From assembly GCF_900105385.1 (NCBI RefSeq), contig NZ_LT629772.1, positions 3,720,001 through 3,784,000 on the forward strand: a DNA stretch of 64,000 nt, in the 5' to 3' direction. Below, in pieces: positions 8,765 to 17,364 of the stretch. The stretch comes from Microlunatus soli (GTDB lineage: Bacteria; Actinomycetota; Actinomycetes; Propionibacteriales; Propionibacteriaceae). How positions within the stretch are numbered: position 1 is the first letter of the stretch; the number at the start of each line of letters is the position of its first letter. The position numbers and the translations under genes are program-made. The notes under the pieces were generated by a model. It had not been told where the DNA came from. It worked only from the letters and a program-made list of their open reading frames with translations, and did no database searches.

Positions 8765-10420
8765 GTGAGCAGTATTTCGCGCCGAAAGTTTCTTGGCGCC
8801 GGTCTCGGCGCCAGCGCCGCGCTGGGCTTGGCCGGCTGTGGCCGTGGTTATGCCAGTGGTGTGGTGACGCCGCGTGAGGACACGGTCAACATCCTCAGCA
8901 AGGACACCCAACTCGTCCGCAACTTCAACGTGTTCTCCCCGTCCAATCACGCTGGACCGTCCAACGGGCTGATCTTCGAACAGATCGTCCGGCTGGACAC
9001 CTTCGACGGCGCCAGCATCAAACCGTGGCTGGCCTCGTCCTGGGAGTTCGCCGACGGTGGCCGGGAGTTGATCTTCACCGTACGCGACGGGTTGACCTTC
9101 TCCGACGGCCGTCCGGTGACCGCCGACGACTTCGCCTACAGCATGCAGTTGCCGCTGAAGTATCCCGAACTGAACTCCTCCGGAGCCGGCTACAGCGGCG
9201 TCACCAAGATCAACGACCGGCAGGTGAAGTTGATCTTCGAGGAGCCGTCCTATCAGAACCTGGTCAACTGCACCGAGATCGTCGTCGTTCCCCGTCACCA
9301 ATGGGAGAAACATGATCCGCGGACCTGGACCGCGCCGGACCCGATCGGAACCGGGCCGTCGCTGTTGGCCGGCTTCTCCAGCCAGCAGTTCCTCTTCAAG
9401 AGCAGGAAGAACTACTGGGCAGGGCCGTTGCCGATGCCGTACGTCCGGTTCCCGACCGCCAGTGAGGACTCGGCCAAACTGCTGATGGTCGACGGTCAGC
9501 TCGACCTGTCAACGATCGCCTGGCCCGGCGGCACCAAGCACTACGTCGACCGGGATCCGTCCAGCTACTCCTACGCGCCCCGGCCCAGCGGCGGCTCCGA
9601 AGGCATCGTTTTCAACCTGACCAAGGCGCCGTGGAACGACGTCCATGTCCGCCGGGCGTTGTCGATGACGATCGACCGGAAAGTGGTCTCCGATGTGCTG
9701 GCCGACGGTCAGCAACCGATGACGATCACCAATCTGGACGACGACATCTATCGCGACTGGTTGCTGCCGGAGTATGCCGGCAAGGTGCAGCCGCTGGACG
9801 TCGACGGCGCACGTCGCGAGCTGGCGGCGGGCGGTTGGAAGATCAAGAACGGCAGGCTGAGCAAGGACGGTAAGTCCTATCCGGTGAACTTCCGATTCAT
9901 CACCGATTACCCGGCCTGGCACATCGAGACCGCCGTGGTGGCCGATCAATGGCAGCGCTATCTCGGGCTCGACGTCAACCTGATCGCACAGCCGGGGGCG
10001 ACCTACAACGGCAAGGTCAATTCCGGCGACTTCGACGTCGCCTACTGGTTCTGCGGCAATGCCAACGGCGTCTACCAGGCCTATTACTCGTTGATCGATC
10101 CGAGCCTTGCCGTCCCGATCGGAAAGGTCGCTGTCGGTAACCCCGGGCGTTGGAAGGACCCGGAGACCAAGCGGCTGATGGCCATTATGCGTGGCACCGA
10201 TGACGAAGCCGTGCTGCACAAGGTCGGGCGACGCATGCAACGAATTGTCGTCGAACAGGTGCCGTTCATCCCGGTGCTGTCCGGTGGCATCTGGAACGCG
10301 ATCAACAAGACCTACTGGGGCAACTGGCCGATCTCCGACAACGCACCGTTGAAGGTCGCCGACAGCACCGCCGACCTGGTGTTGATGTTGCAGAAGCTGC
10401 GGAAGGTGGGACAGGCATGA
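8765..10420 (+). CDS. Family-5 extracellular solute-binding lipoprotein (Tat-exported)
   Basis: 551-residue binding protein of a Dpp/Opp-type importer. I place the start at GTG 8765 behind CCGGAGG (7 bases away); the open frame upstream shadows the LacI gene. The N-terminus SSISRRKFLGAGLGASAAL is a twin-arginine signal and ends in the lipobox LAGC (Cys25), so it should be exported folded and lipid-anchored. The mature part has the family-5 features, e.g. VRDGLTFSDGRPVTADDF and a late VRRALSMTIDRK segment. First gene of a five-gene operon; the next gene overlaps by ATGA. The LacI regulator just upstream suggests an oligosaccharide ligand, but peptides cannot be excluded. Confidence 0.9.
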   Translation: MSSISRRKFLGAGLGASAALGLAGCGRGYASGVVTPREDTVNILSKDTQLVRNFNVFSPSNHAGPSNGLIFEQIVRLDTFDGASIKPWLASSWEFADGGRELIFTVRDGLTFSDGRPVTADDFAYSMQLPLKYPELNSSGAGYSGVTKINDRQVKLIFEEPSYQNLVNCTEIVVVPRHQWEKHDPRTWTAPDPIGTGPSLLAGFSSQQFLFKSRKNYWAGPLPMPYVRFPTASEDSAKLLMVDGQLDLSTIAWPGGTKHYVDRDPSSYSYAPRPSGGSEGIVFNLTKAPWNDVHVRRALSMTIDRKVVSDVLADGQQPMTITNLDDDIYRDWLLPEYAGKVQPLDVDGARRELAAGGWKIKNGRLSKDGKSYPVNFRFITDYPAWHIETAVVADQWQRYLGLDVNLIAQPGATYNGKVNSGDFDVAYWFCGNANGVYQAYYSLIDPSLAVPIGKVAVGNPGRWKDPETKRLMAIMRGTDDEAVLHKVGRRMQRIVVEQVPFIPVLSGGIWNAINKTYWGNWPISDNAPLKVADSTADLVLMLQKLRKVGQA

Positions 10421-11496
10421 CCGACCAAGCGGTCTCCGCAACCCGAGCCGACGCGGTCCCGGGCGAAGCCGGCGCCGGACGACAGCGGCTCGGCGCCTCC
10501 GGGCTGACCTTCCTGCTCCGCCGGATCGGCTTCTATCTGATCGCGGCCTGGTCCGCGGTCACCCTGAACTTCCTGATCCCACGGCTGATGCCCGGTTCGC
10601 CCGCCGACGCGGTGATCGCTTCGCTGCAACAGAAGGGTGCCCAGCTGACACCGGCGACGGTGGCCTCGATCCAGAAGATCTTCGGCCAACCGGATGCGAA
10701 TCTGCTGCAGCAGTACGGCGACTATCTCGTCCAGTTGGCGCACTTCGACCTGGGTGTCTCGACCAGTAGCTACCCGAGCCCGGTCAGCGTTCTGATTGGT
10801 CAGGCGCTGCCGTGGACGCTGCTGCTGGTCGGCACCACCACGGTCCTCGCATTCCTGATCGGGACCGGCATCGGCATCATCTGCGGTTGGAAGTCCGGAA
10901 GCCGGCTGGACAGCATCCTCAGCCCGCTGTCCACCTTCATGGCCGCGGTGCCGTACTTCTGGGTCGCCTTGTTCGCCCTGTGGCTGTTCGGCTTCAAGCT
11001 CGGTTGGTTCCCGCTGGCCGGTGGCTACGATCCGAACACGCCGTTCGGCAGCAGCCTGACCTTCTGGGCCTCCACCCTCAAGTACGGTTTCCTGCCCGCC
11101 TTCACCGTCGTCATCTCCGCCTCGGGTGGCTGGCTGCTCGGGATGCGGAACATGACGATCACCACCACCGGCGAGGACTACGTGCTGCTGGCTCGGGCCA
11201 AGGGGCTGTCGCCGCGCCGGGTGATCTTCAGCTACGCCGCCCGGAACGCTGTCTTGCCGCAGTTCACCAGCTTTGCGTTGGCCATCGGCAGCATCCTCGG
11301 CGGCGCCCTGCTGACCGAGACCGTTTTCACCTATCCGGGCGTCGGCTACCTGATGTATCACGCGGTCTCCAACCGGGATTTCCCTGTGATGCAAGGGATC
11401 CTGTTGATGACCACGCTCGCCGTCCTGCTGGCCAACTTCATCGCCGACTCGGTCTACGTGCTGTTGGATCCGCGGACCCGGGAACAGGGGGAGTAG
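10417..11496 (+). CDS. ABC transporter permease, DppB/OppB type
   Basis: 359-residue inner-membrane permease with about six transmembrane segments. The N-terminal FLLRRIGFYLIAAWSAVTLN followed by FLIPRLMPGSPAD is typical of the DppB family, and the cytoplasmic EAA-like loop appears around EDYVLLARAKGLSPRRVIF. A 27-residue hydrophilic extension precedes the first helix. It overlaps the binding-protein gene by ATGA and is followed after 3 bases by the second permease. Forms the channel with the DppC-type protein; substrate as for the operon. Confidence 0.9.
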   Translation: MTDQAVSATRADAVPGEAGAGRQRLGASGLTFLLRRIGFYLIAAWSAVTLNFLIPRLMPGSPADAVIASLQQKGAQLTPATVASIQKIFGQPDANLLQQYGDYLVQLAHFDLGVSTSSYPSPVSVLIGQALPWTLLLVGTTTVLAFLIGTGIGIICGWKSGSRLDSILSPLSTFMAAVPYFWVALFALWLFGFKLGWFPLAGGYDPNTPFGSSLTFWASTLKYGFLPAFTVVISASGGWLLGMRNMTITTTGEDYVLLARAKGLSPRRVIFSYAARNAVLPQFTSFALAIGSILGGALLTETVFTYPGVGYLMYHAVSNRDFPVMQGILLMTTLAVLLANFIADSVYVLLDPRTREQGE

Positions 11497-11499
11497 GCC

Positions 11500-12408
11500 A
11501 TGGTCAAGATCGAGATCCTGCGCAGTTGGAAGGTCCGGGTCGGGCTGGCGATCATCGCCGTGTTCGTGGTCGCCGCTTTCCTCGGCCCGTGGTTCAACCG
11601 GGTCGTGCTCGGTTACGACGCGGCCGCCCTGAACTACTTCGCGATCGGTCTGCCGCCGGGCCCGGGCCATCTCCTCGGGACGACCTCGACCGGGCAGGAC
11701 GTGCTGGCGCAACTGATCGCCGGCAGCCGCAATTCGTTGCTGGTCGGAGTCCTCGCGGCCCTGGTCAGCACGGCACTGTCGATCCTGTTCGGCGTCACCG
11801 CCGGCTTCTTCGGCGGCACCGCCGGGATGATCCTGAACTTCATCACCAATCTGTTCATCGTGATGCCGGTGTTCGCACTCACCCTGGTGGTCGCCGGGTA
11901 TGTGGAAGGAACCGGCCCGGTCGTGATCGCCCTGGTGATCGGCATCTTCGGCTGGGCCGGTGGTGCCCGATCGCTCCGGGCGCAGACCATGAGTCTGCGT
12001 AACCGGGACTTCACGATGGCGATGCGGATGCTCGGCGAGAGCAGGCTGCGGTTGATCTTCGTCGAGGTCTTCCCGCAGCTGTCCGGCTGGGTCTCGGCGA
12101 TGTTCCTGCACGGGGTGATCGGCGGCGTCCTGGCCGAGGCGGGACTGGCGTTCCTCGGGATCTCCGATCCCGGCACGATCAGCTGGGGCACGATGATCCA
12201 GAACGCCCAGCAACAGAACGCGATTCTGAACGGACAGCTGTGGTGGTTCATCCCACCGGGGCTCTGCATCGCAGCGATCGGCACCGCCGTCGGATTGATC
12301 AACTTCGGCATCGACGAGATCGCCAATCCCAAACTGCGTAGCGCCCGGCGGACCGTGGTCCGCCGGACCCGACGGGCGGCCGCGACCGCCGGACAGGTGA
12401 CAGCATGA
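11500..12408 (+). CDS. ABC transporter permease, DppC/OppC type
   Basis: 302-residue permease, second half of the translocation pore. Five to six hydrophobic segments; HLLGTTSTGQDVLAQLIAGS is the conserved DppC-family segment before the second helix, and the EAA-like loop is SLRNRDFTMAMRMLGESRLR. The C-terminal tail is arginine-rich. It starts 3 bases after the DppB-type stop and ends in an ATGA overlap with the first ATPase gene. An N-terminal DppC region (often ~30 residues longer) is short here, which is common. Confidence 0.9.
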   Translation: MVKIEILRSWKVRVGLAIIAVFVVAAFLGPWFNRVVLGYDAAALNYFAIGLPPGPGHLLGTTSTGQDVLAQLIAGSRNSLLVGVLAALVSTALSILFGVTAGFFGGTAGMILNFITNLFIVMPVFALTLVVAGYVEGTGPVVIALVIGIFGWAGGARSLRAQTMSLRNRDFTMAMRMLGESRLRLIFVEVFPQLSGWVSAMFLHGVIGGVLAEAGLAFLGISDPGTISWGTMIQNAQQQNAILNGQLWWFIPPGLCIAAIGTAVGLINFGIDEIANPKLRSARRTVVRRTRRAAATAGQVTA

Positions 12409-13454
12409 CCGAGGACCGAACAGGGATGTCTGAGGATCGAACAGGTCAGCCGTGGGTACTCGACGTCCAGGACCTGACCGTGCAGTATCTCGGTGATCGG
12501 CCGGTGACGGCCTGTGCCGAGATCAACCTCCGGTTGGCCCGCGGCGAGATCCTCGGCGTCGCGGGCGAGTCCGGTTCGGGCAAGTCGACCTTGATCACCG
12601 CCCTGACCCGGCTGCAGCGTCCGCCGGCCGCGACCACCGGTGGCCGGATCGTGCTCCATGATCAGGATCAGCAGGTCGACCTGGTCGGTCTGGCCGAGGA
12701 GGAGTTGCGGCGCTACCGCTGGAACACCGTCTCGATCGTGCTGCAGAGCGCGATGGATGCGTTGAACCCGGTGCTCCGGCTGGGTGCCCAGTTCGCCGAC
12801 GTGATCCGGGCTCACGAACCGTCGCTGCGTACCGAGGCGGTCCTCGACCGGACCACCGAACTGCTGGCCATGGTCGGAATCCCGGCCAACCGGATCCGCA
12901 GCTACCCGCATGAGTTGTCGGGTGGGATGCGGCAACGGGCGATGATCGCGCTCGCCCTGGCCTGCCGTCCGAAGCTGGTGGTGATGGACGAGCCGACCAC
13001 CGCGGTGGACGTGGTGATGCAACGTCAGATCGTCCGGCAGATCCTGCGGCTGCGACGCAAGCTCGGCTTTGCGGTCGTCTTCGTCACCCACGACCTGTCG
13101 CTGCTGCTCGAGCTCGCCGATCGAATCGCGATCATGTATGCCGGTCGGATCGTCGAGATCGGCAGCGCCGAGCAGATCTACCACCGGCCGCGGCATCCCT
13201 ACACCCGTGGCCTGCGGGACTCCTTCCCACCGTTGCACGCTCCGTTGACCACGTTGACCGGGATCCCCGGAACCCCGCCCAACCTGAGTCGACTGCCGAG
13301 CGGGTGTGCCTTTGCGCCACGGTGTCCGGAAGCGATCGACGACTGTCGCTCGACCCGCCCGGTGCTGCGGCAGATCGGTGATCAACAGGCCGCCTGCCAT
13401 CTGTACGACGACGATCGAGCAGCCGCCGACCGCGATCCTGCGGTGGTCGGTTGA
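12405..13454 (+). CDS. ABC transporter ATP-binding protein, DppD/OppD type
   Basis: 349-residue ATPase: Walker A GESGSGKST, signature LSGGMRQR, Walker B LVVMDEPT, H-loop FVTHDLS, and the C-terminal oligopeptide/dipeptide extension with GCAFAPRCPEAIDDC. It works with the DppF-type ATPase below to power the operon's pore. The first 14 residues are a near-perfect tandem duplication (MTEDRTG, MSEDRTG), giving two possible starts, ATG 12405 in an ATGA overlap and ATG 12426. Either would leave the ATPase domain complete. Confidence 0.9.
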   Translation: MTEDRTGMSEDRTGQPWVLDVQDLTVQYLGDRPVTACAEINLRLARGEILGVAGESGSGKSTLITALTRLQRPPAATTGGRIVLHDQDQQVDLVGLAEEELRRYRWNTVSIVLQSAMDALNPVLRLGAQFADVIRAHEPSLRTEAVLDRTTELLAMVGIPANRIRSYPHELSGGMRQRAMIALALACRPKLVVMDEPTTAVDVVMQRQIVRQILRLRRKLGFAVVFVTHDLSLLLELADRIAIMYAGRIVEIGSAEQIYHRPRHPYTRGLRDSFPPLHAPLTTLTGIPGTPPNLSRLPSGCAFAPRCPEAIDDCRSTRPVLRQIGDQQAACHLYDDDRAAADRDPAVVG

Positions 13455-13509
13455 TCATGCACAGCGTCAGCACGAGAACCGGACCGACGACTCGGAGAGG
13501 AGACCGGCG

Positions 13510-14577
13510 ATGACGACTGTTGATCATCGGACGACCGTGCCCGGTGCGCCGGTCCGCAAACCACCGGTGCTGGAGGCAACCAAGGTCACCAAACACTTCC
13601 GGGTCCGCAACGGCACCGGACGTAGCAGTGTCGTGCAGGCCGTCGAGGGCGTCGACCTGGCGTTGCTGCCGGGACGGATCGTCGCGCTGGTGGGCGAGAG
13701 CGGCAGCGGCAAGACCACCCTGGCCCGGCTGCTCGCCCGCTTCTACCCGGTGACCGACGGCAACATCCGACTGCGCGGGCTGTCGGTCTCCGGCCGACCC
13801 GACAGGGAGTACTTCCGATCGGTGCAGTTGATCTTCCAGGACCCCTTCGGTTCCCTGCATCCGTCACACAAGATCGCCTACAACCTGGAACGCCCGCTCC
13901 GGATCCACGGCCATGCCAAGGGCCGGGCGGATGCGCGCCGCCAGGCCGTCGAGTTGCTCGAACGGGTCGGGCTGACACCCGCGGAGGACTATCTGGACAA
14001 GCTGCCGTACGAACTTTCCGGCGGGCAACGGCAACGGGTGGTGATCGCCCGCGCGCTGGCGGTGCGGCCGGCGGTGCTGCTCGGCGACGAGCCGATCTCG
14101 ATGCTGGATGTGTCGATCCGGCTGGACATGCTCAACCTGCTGGCCAAGCTGCGCGACGAAGAGGGCCTCGCGTTGCTCTACATCACCCACGACATCGCCT
14201 CGGCCCGCTACCTCAGTGACGACGTCGCGGTGATGTACGCCGGCCAGATGATCGAATCGGGTCCGAAGGACGCCCTGATCCAGCGGCCGATGCATCCCTA
14301 CACCCGGTTGCTCGTCGACGCATCTCCCGACCCGGGCCGGACCGACCGCAGCCTGCAGTCCGACGCCGACCTCGACGACCTCGATGACGACGACGTGCCG
14401 GACGAGCCGCCGAGCCTGGTGGACCCGCCGTCGGGCTGTCGGTTCCACCCGCGCTGTCCGTTCGCGATGGACGAATGCCGTCAGTCACTGCCCGAACAGA
14501 CTCAGCTCGGCGACGGCCACTGGGTCCGCTGCTGGCTGCATCAGAAGGGTCGTGCCGAGGAGATCTTCGCGGACTGA
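13510..14577 (+). CDS. ABC transporter ATP-binding protein, DppF/OppF type
   Basis: 355-residue ATPase, last gene of the uptake operon. I use the ATG at 13510, preceded by GGAGAGGAGA; an open frame reaching further upstream lacks a ribosome-binding site and overlaps the previous gene. Walker A GESGSGKTT, signature LSGGQRQR, Walker B AVLLGDEPISMLDVS, and the oligopeptide C-terminal motif GCRFHPRCPFAMDEC are all visible. An acidic run (SDADLDDLDDDDVPDEPP) sits between the ATPase core and the C-terminal motif, unusual but in frame. Separated from the previous gene by 55 bp. Confidence 0.9.
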   Translation: MTTVDHRTTVPGAPVRKPPVLEATKVTKHFRVRNGTGRSSVVQAVEGVDLALLPGRIVALVGESGSGKTTLARLLARFYPVTDGNIRLRGLSVSGRPDREYFRSVQLIFQDPFGSLHPSHKIAYNLERPLRIHGHAKGRADARRQAVELLERVGLTPAEDYLDKLPYELSGGQRQRVVIARALAVRPAVLLGDEPISMLDVSIRLDMLNLLAKLRDEEGLALLYITHDIASARYLSDDVAVMYAGQMIESGPKDALIQRPMHPYTRLLVDASPDPGRTDRSLQSDADLDDLDDDDVPDEPPSLVDPPSGCRFHPRCPFAMDECRQSLPEQTQLGDGHWVRCWLHQKGRAEEIFAD

Positions 14578-14630
14578 CGCCGGGCCCGGCGAGGATGCCG
14601 GTGTGGCCGAGGCCTCGGCGAACAGCTCGG

Positions 14631-15242
14631 TCACCCGATCCGGTAGGCCTTCACCTCCCGCGGCTGCATGATCTTGTCGACCACGCCGTAACTGATCGCG
14701 TCCTCGGGAGTCAGCACCAGATCGCGGTCGGTGTCGTTCTTGATCGTTTCCACCGACTTGCCGGTGTGGGTGCTGAGGATCTCGTTCATCTGGCGCCGCA
14801 GCCGGCCCACCTCACGCGCCTGGATCGCCAGATCCGGAATGGTTCCCTCGGCCCCACCGGACGGCTGGTGCAGCAGCACCCGGGAGTGCGGCAGCACCGC
14901 ACGCTTGCCGGCGGCACCGGCCGCCAACAGCACCGCCGCCGACGAGGCGGCCTGACCGATGCAGACGGTGGAGACGTCGGCGCTGATGTACTGCATCGTG
15001 TCGTAGATGCCCATCAGTGCGGTCAGCGAGCCGCCGGGGGAATTGATGTAGACGCCGATCTCCGCCTCGGAGTCCTCGGAGTCCAGGTAGAGCAACTGGG
15101 CGATGATCACGTTGGCAACGCCGTCGTCGATCTGGGTGCCCAGCAGAATGATCCGGTCGCTGAGCAACCGGGAGTAGATGTCGGAGACCCGCTCGCCACG
15201 CATGGTCCGCTCGACCACCGTGGGGATGGTGTACTGGCTCAT
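14631..15242 (-). CDS. clpP2: ClpP2, ATP-dependent Clp protease proteolytic subunit
   Basis: 203-residue serine peptidase subunit that forms the Clp degradation chamber with ClpP1 and a ClpX/ClpC ATPase. Catalytic triad by family alignment: Ser100 in GQAAS, His125 in RVLLHQP and Asp174 in TDRD. I take the ATG at 15242 (AGAGAG 6 bases upstream) rather than TTG 15248. It lies 28 bp downstream of clpP1 in the same direction, the usual actinobacterial pair. clpX, normally next, is not here: the next gene belongs to another operon on the other strand. Confidence 0.93.
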   Translation of the reverse strand: MSQYTIPTVVERTMRGERVSDIYSRLLSDRIILLGTQIDDGVANVIIAQLLYLDSEDSEAEIGVYINSPGGSLTALMGIYDTMQYISADVSTVCIGQAASSAAVLLAAGAAGKRAVLPHSRVLLHQPSGGAEGTIPDLAIQAREVGRLRRQMNEILSTHTGKSVETIKNDTDRDLVLTPEDAISYGVVDKIMQPREVKAYRIG

Positions 15243-15270
15243 GATCAATCTCTCTCTTCCGTTGCCCGGT

Positions 15271-15903
15271 TCAGAGCCGAGCGGACTTGGTGCGGGTGGT
15301 CGGGCGGACGTCGGAGACCTCGGTGACGATGGAGTCGATGAAGCCGTACTGCAGGGCCTGCTCGGCGGTGAACCAGCGGTCCCGGCCCGAGTCGGCGTCG
15401 ATCGTGTCCTTGGTCTGGCCGGTGTGTTCGCTGATCAGGGTGTTGATCAGGTTGTTGGTGTAGTCGAGGTTCTCGGCCTGGATCTCGATGTCGGCCGCGG
15501 TGCCACCGATGCCGGCAGACCCCTGATGCATCAGCACCCGGGCATGCGGCAGGCAGAAGCGCTTGCCCTTGGTCCCGGCCGACAGCAGGAACTGACCCAT
15601 GCTGGCGGCCAGTCCCATCCCCAGCGTGCTGACGTCGTTGGGGATCAGCTTCATCACGTCGTAGATCGCCAATCCGGCGCTGACCGAACCGCCGGGGGAG
15701 TTGATGTAGAGGCTGATGTCGGCGCGGGAATCCTCGGCCGACAGCAGCAGCAGTTGAGCACACAGCCGGTTGGCAATGGCGTCGTCGACCGGTTGGCCCA
15801 GCACGACGATCCGCTGTTCCAGCAGACGGGTGCCGAGTTGATCATCGATTCCGGCCTTGAACTGCGGTTCGCCTTCGCGGCGCGGTGCCAATGTGCTGAT
15901 CAT
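15271..15903 (-). CDS. clpP1: ClpP1, ATP-dependent Clp protease proteolytic subunit
   Basis: 210-residue Clp peptidase subunit, first gene of the clpP1-clpP2 pair. Triad: Ser101 in GLAASMG, His126 in RVLMHQG, Asp175 in DSGRD. GAGGAG sits 6 bases before the ATG at 15903. The basic C-terminal tail TTRTKSARL extends past the conserved core. In actinobacteria both subunits assemble into a mixed two-ring complex, and expression is commonly activated by ClgR; an XRE regulator resembling ClgR is at 7036, but I did not find a convincing ClgR box upstream. Confidence 0.93.
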   Translation of the reverse strand: MISTLAPRREGEPQFKAGIDDQLGTRLLEQRIVVLGQPVDDAIANRLCAQLLLLSAEDSRADISLYINSPGGSVSAGLAIYDVMKLIPNDVSTLGMGLAASMGQFLLSAGTKGKRFCLPHARVLMHQGSAGIGGTAADIEIQAENLDYTNNLINTLISEHTGQTKDTIDADSGRDRWFTAEQALQYGFIDSIVTEVSDVRPTTRTKSARL

Positions 15904-16018
15904 GAAAACTCCTCAGATGTCGTGTTCATGATCAACTCTGCGTCCGAGTGATGGTTCGGCTCGACCACATCTGCTGTCCGCAGATCTGCCCAGGGCGAAG
16001 AGGCTGCTTGGTTGTCGG

Positions 16019-16198
16019 TCAGTCGCCGGCGAAGGCAGCGGCGTTCAGATAGTCGGCAGCCCAGGTCACACTCGCATCCCACAGTTGCTGCCCGAGTTCG
16101 GCTGTGGCGTGGCGCGGGTCGCCGATGACTCCGCTGTCGCTACCGATTGTGAGCTGATGGCTGGCGATCCGATCAGTAGACAGCCACCAGCTCACCAT
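16019..16198 (-). pseudogene. Creatininase-like C-terminal remnant (59 codons)
   Basis: A 59-residue open frame from ATG 16198 to a TGA at 16021-16019. Its middle, GVIGDPRHATAELGQQLWDA, looks like the C-terminal end of creatininase-family amidohydrolases, where a GDP..AT.E.G pattern precedes the last helix. The metal-binding N-terminal two thirds are absent, and an in-frame stop lies 11 codons upstream, next to the end of the neighbouring kinase gene. I therefore read it as a leftover of a deleted gene; a small independent protein cannot be excluded. It fills most of the 15904-16228 gap, which otherwise holds only the clpP1 upstream region. Confidence 0.4.
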
Positions 16199-16228
16199 TG
16201 GTGGCTGGAGCCGCTGTGCCTGGCGAGG

Positions 16229-17203
16229 TCATCGGTCCGGATCCCAGCCGCGGCGGTCGGCGAGCCAGCGGGCGGCGACTTTTCCGTTCCAGCGTTGATG
16301 ATCGCGCAGATACGGCGAGTTGTCCGGGCCGGGCTTGGCGGCGGAGATGACGTAGTAGAGCATCAGATCGGCCAGCAGGCTGTCCACTCCGTCCGCATCG
16401 GCCGGCGTGAGCAACGGACTGGCCGCCAACAGGGCGTCGGCATCGAGTCCGTCACCGCGGATCGACAACAGCAGGGTGACCAGATCGATGAACGATCGGC
16501 CGAGCACCGGGAAGCTCCAGTCGCAGACCCAGCCGGAGCCGTCGGATCCGATCAGCATGTTGTCGTCGCGCAGATCGGCGTGCACCAGCGACTCGCCGGA
16601 ACACAGTTCGCCGAACGACCCGACCAGCTCGCGCAGCTCGCTGCGGTGATCGCCGAACAGTCGATCGATCGCCTCCTCCTTGTCCGGGCTGAGGCCGCCG
16701 AGCTCGTCGGTGATCGACAGCCACGGATAGTCCGCCGGTGCCGGGGTGAGGAGATCGGCGTTGTGCTCGACGGTCTCGATCGCGATCCGAGCCTCATCCG
16801 GGTCCCACGGGCGGCGCGGCGGATGGCCGTCGATGTCGTCGAAGATCAACAGCACCCAGTCCTGTTCGGCGATCCGGGCCTCGTCGGAGCATCGCAGCCT
16901 GGGTGCGGCCAGCCCGGCAGGCAGCCTGCGACGCTTCTCGCCCTCGTTGCGGTAGGACGGCAACAGGTAGTCATGACCCCAGCCCATGATCTTGACGAAG
17001 GCCGGGCTGCCGTCGGCGAGGGTGAGCCGGGAGGCAAACCCGGGGGTGTAGCCGCTGCGCTGCGAGCGCCCCTCGATCACGGCCGAGCCGAGTTGATCTT
17101 GGACCCAGGACCGGACCGCCGTCGGTAACTCGCCCCAGCTGGGCCGTTGTGCCGTGCCCGCGGTGGGGGTGGTGAGCGGCATCACGGGCGACGGATCCGG
17201 CAC
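16229..17203 (-). CDS. APH-like phosphotransferase family protein
   Basis: About 324 residues with an aminoglycoside-phosphotransferase/choline-kinase fold. LVHADLRDDNMLIG is the Brenner catalytic loop (H-x-D-x4-N) and WVCDWSFP supplies the metal-binding Asp; FVKIMGWGHDYLLPSYRNE holds the nucleotide-binding Lys and the helix Glu. Two GTG codons six bases apart could start it; the one at 17203 has better spacing from GAGGAG than the one at 17209. Members phosphorylate small molecules such as sugars, antibiotics or choline; nothing here fixes the substrate. It is divergent from menF. Confidence 0.78.
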   Translation of the reverse strand: MPDPSPVMPLTTPTAGTAQRPSWGELPTAVRSWVQDQLGSAVIEGRSQRSGYTPGFASRLTLADGSPAFVKIMGWGHDYLLPSYRNEGEKRRRLPAGLAAPRLRCSDEARIAEQDWVLLIFDDIDGHPPRRPWDPDEARIAIETVEHNADLLTPAPADYPWLSITDELGGLSPDKEEAIDRLFGDHRSELRELVGSFGELCSGESLVHADLRDDNMLIGSDGSGWVCDWSFPVLGRSFIDLVTLLLSIRGDGLDADALLAASPLLTPADADGVDSLLADLMLYYVISAAKPGPDNSPYLRDHQRWNGKVAARWLADRRGWDPDR

Positions 17204-17364
17204 GGTCACTCCTCGACTTGGGACTTCTCAGCGGTGCGACCACGATGATGGCGGGTCGGGAGTCTGCCGAGCCAGTGAATTTGCTCACGATTCACCCGTG
17301 CGGAGGTAGATGTCACACTCCGTACCGGCCGGATGTCGCGGTCGACCGGGCTACTCTGAGCGAC

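Noticed and set aside
10312..12213. A 633-codon minus-strand frame under the Dpp-type permeases.
   Set aside because: Charge-rich shadow of two obvious permease genes; no start signal or domain.
16024..16050. TTCGCCGGCGA upstream of clpP1 as a ClgR box.
   Set aside because: Spacing and flanks do not match the ClgR consensus as I recall it, and it lies within the remnant frame.
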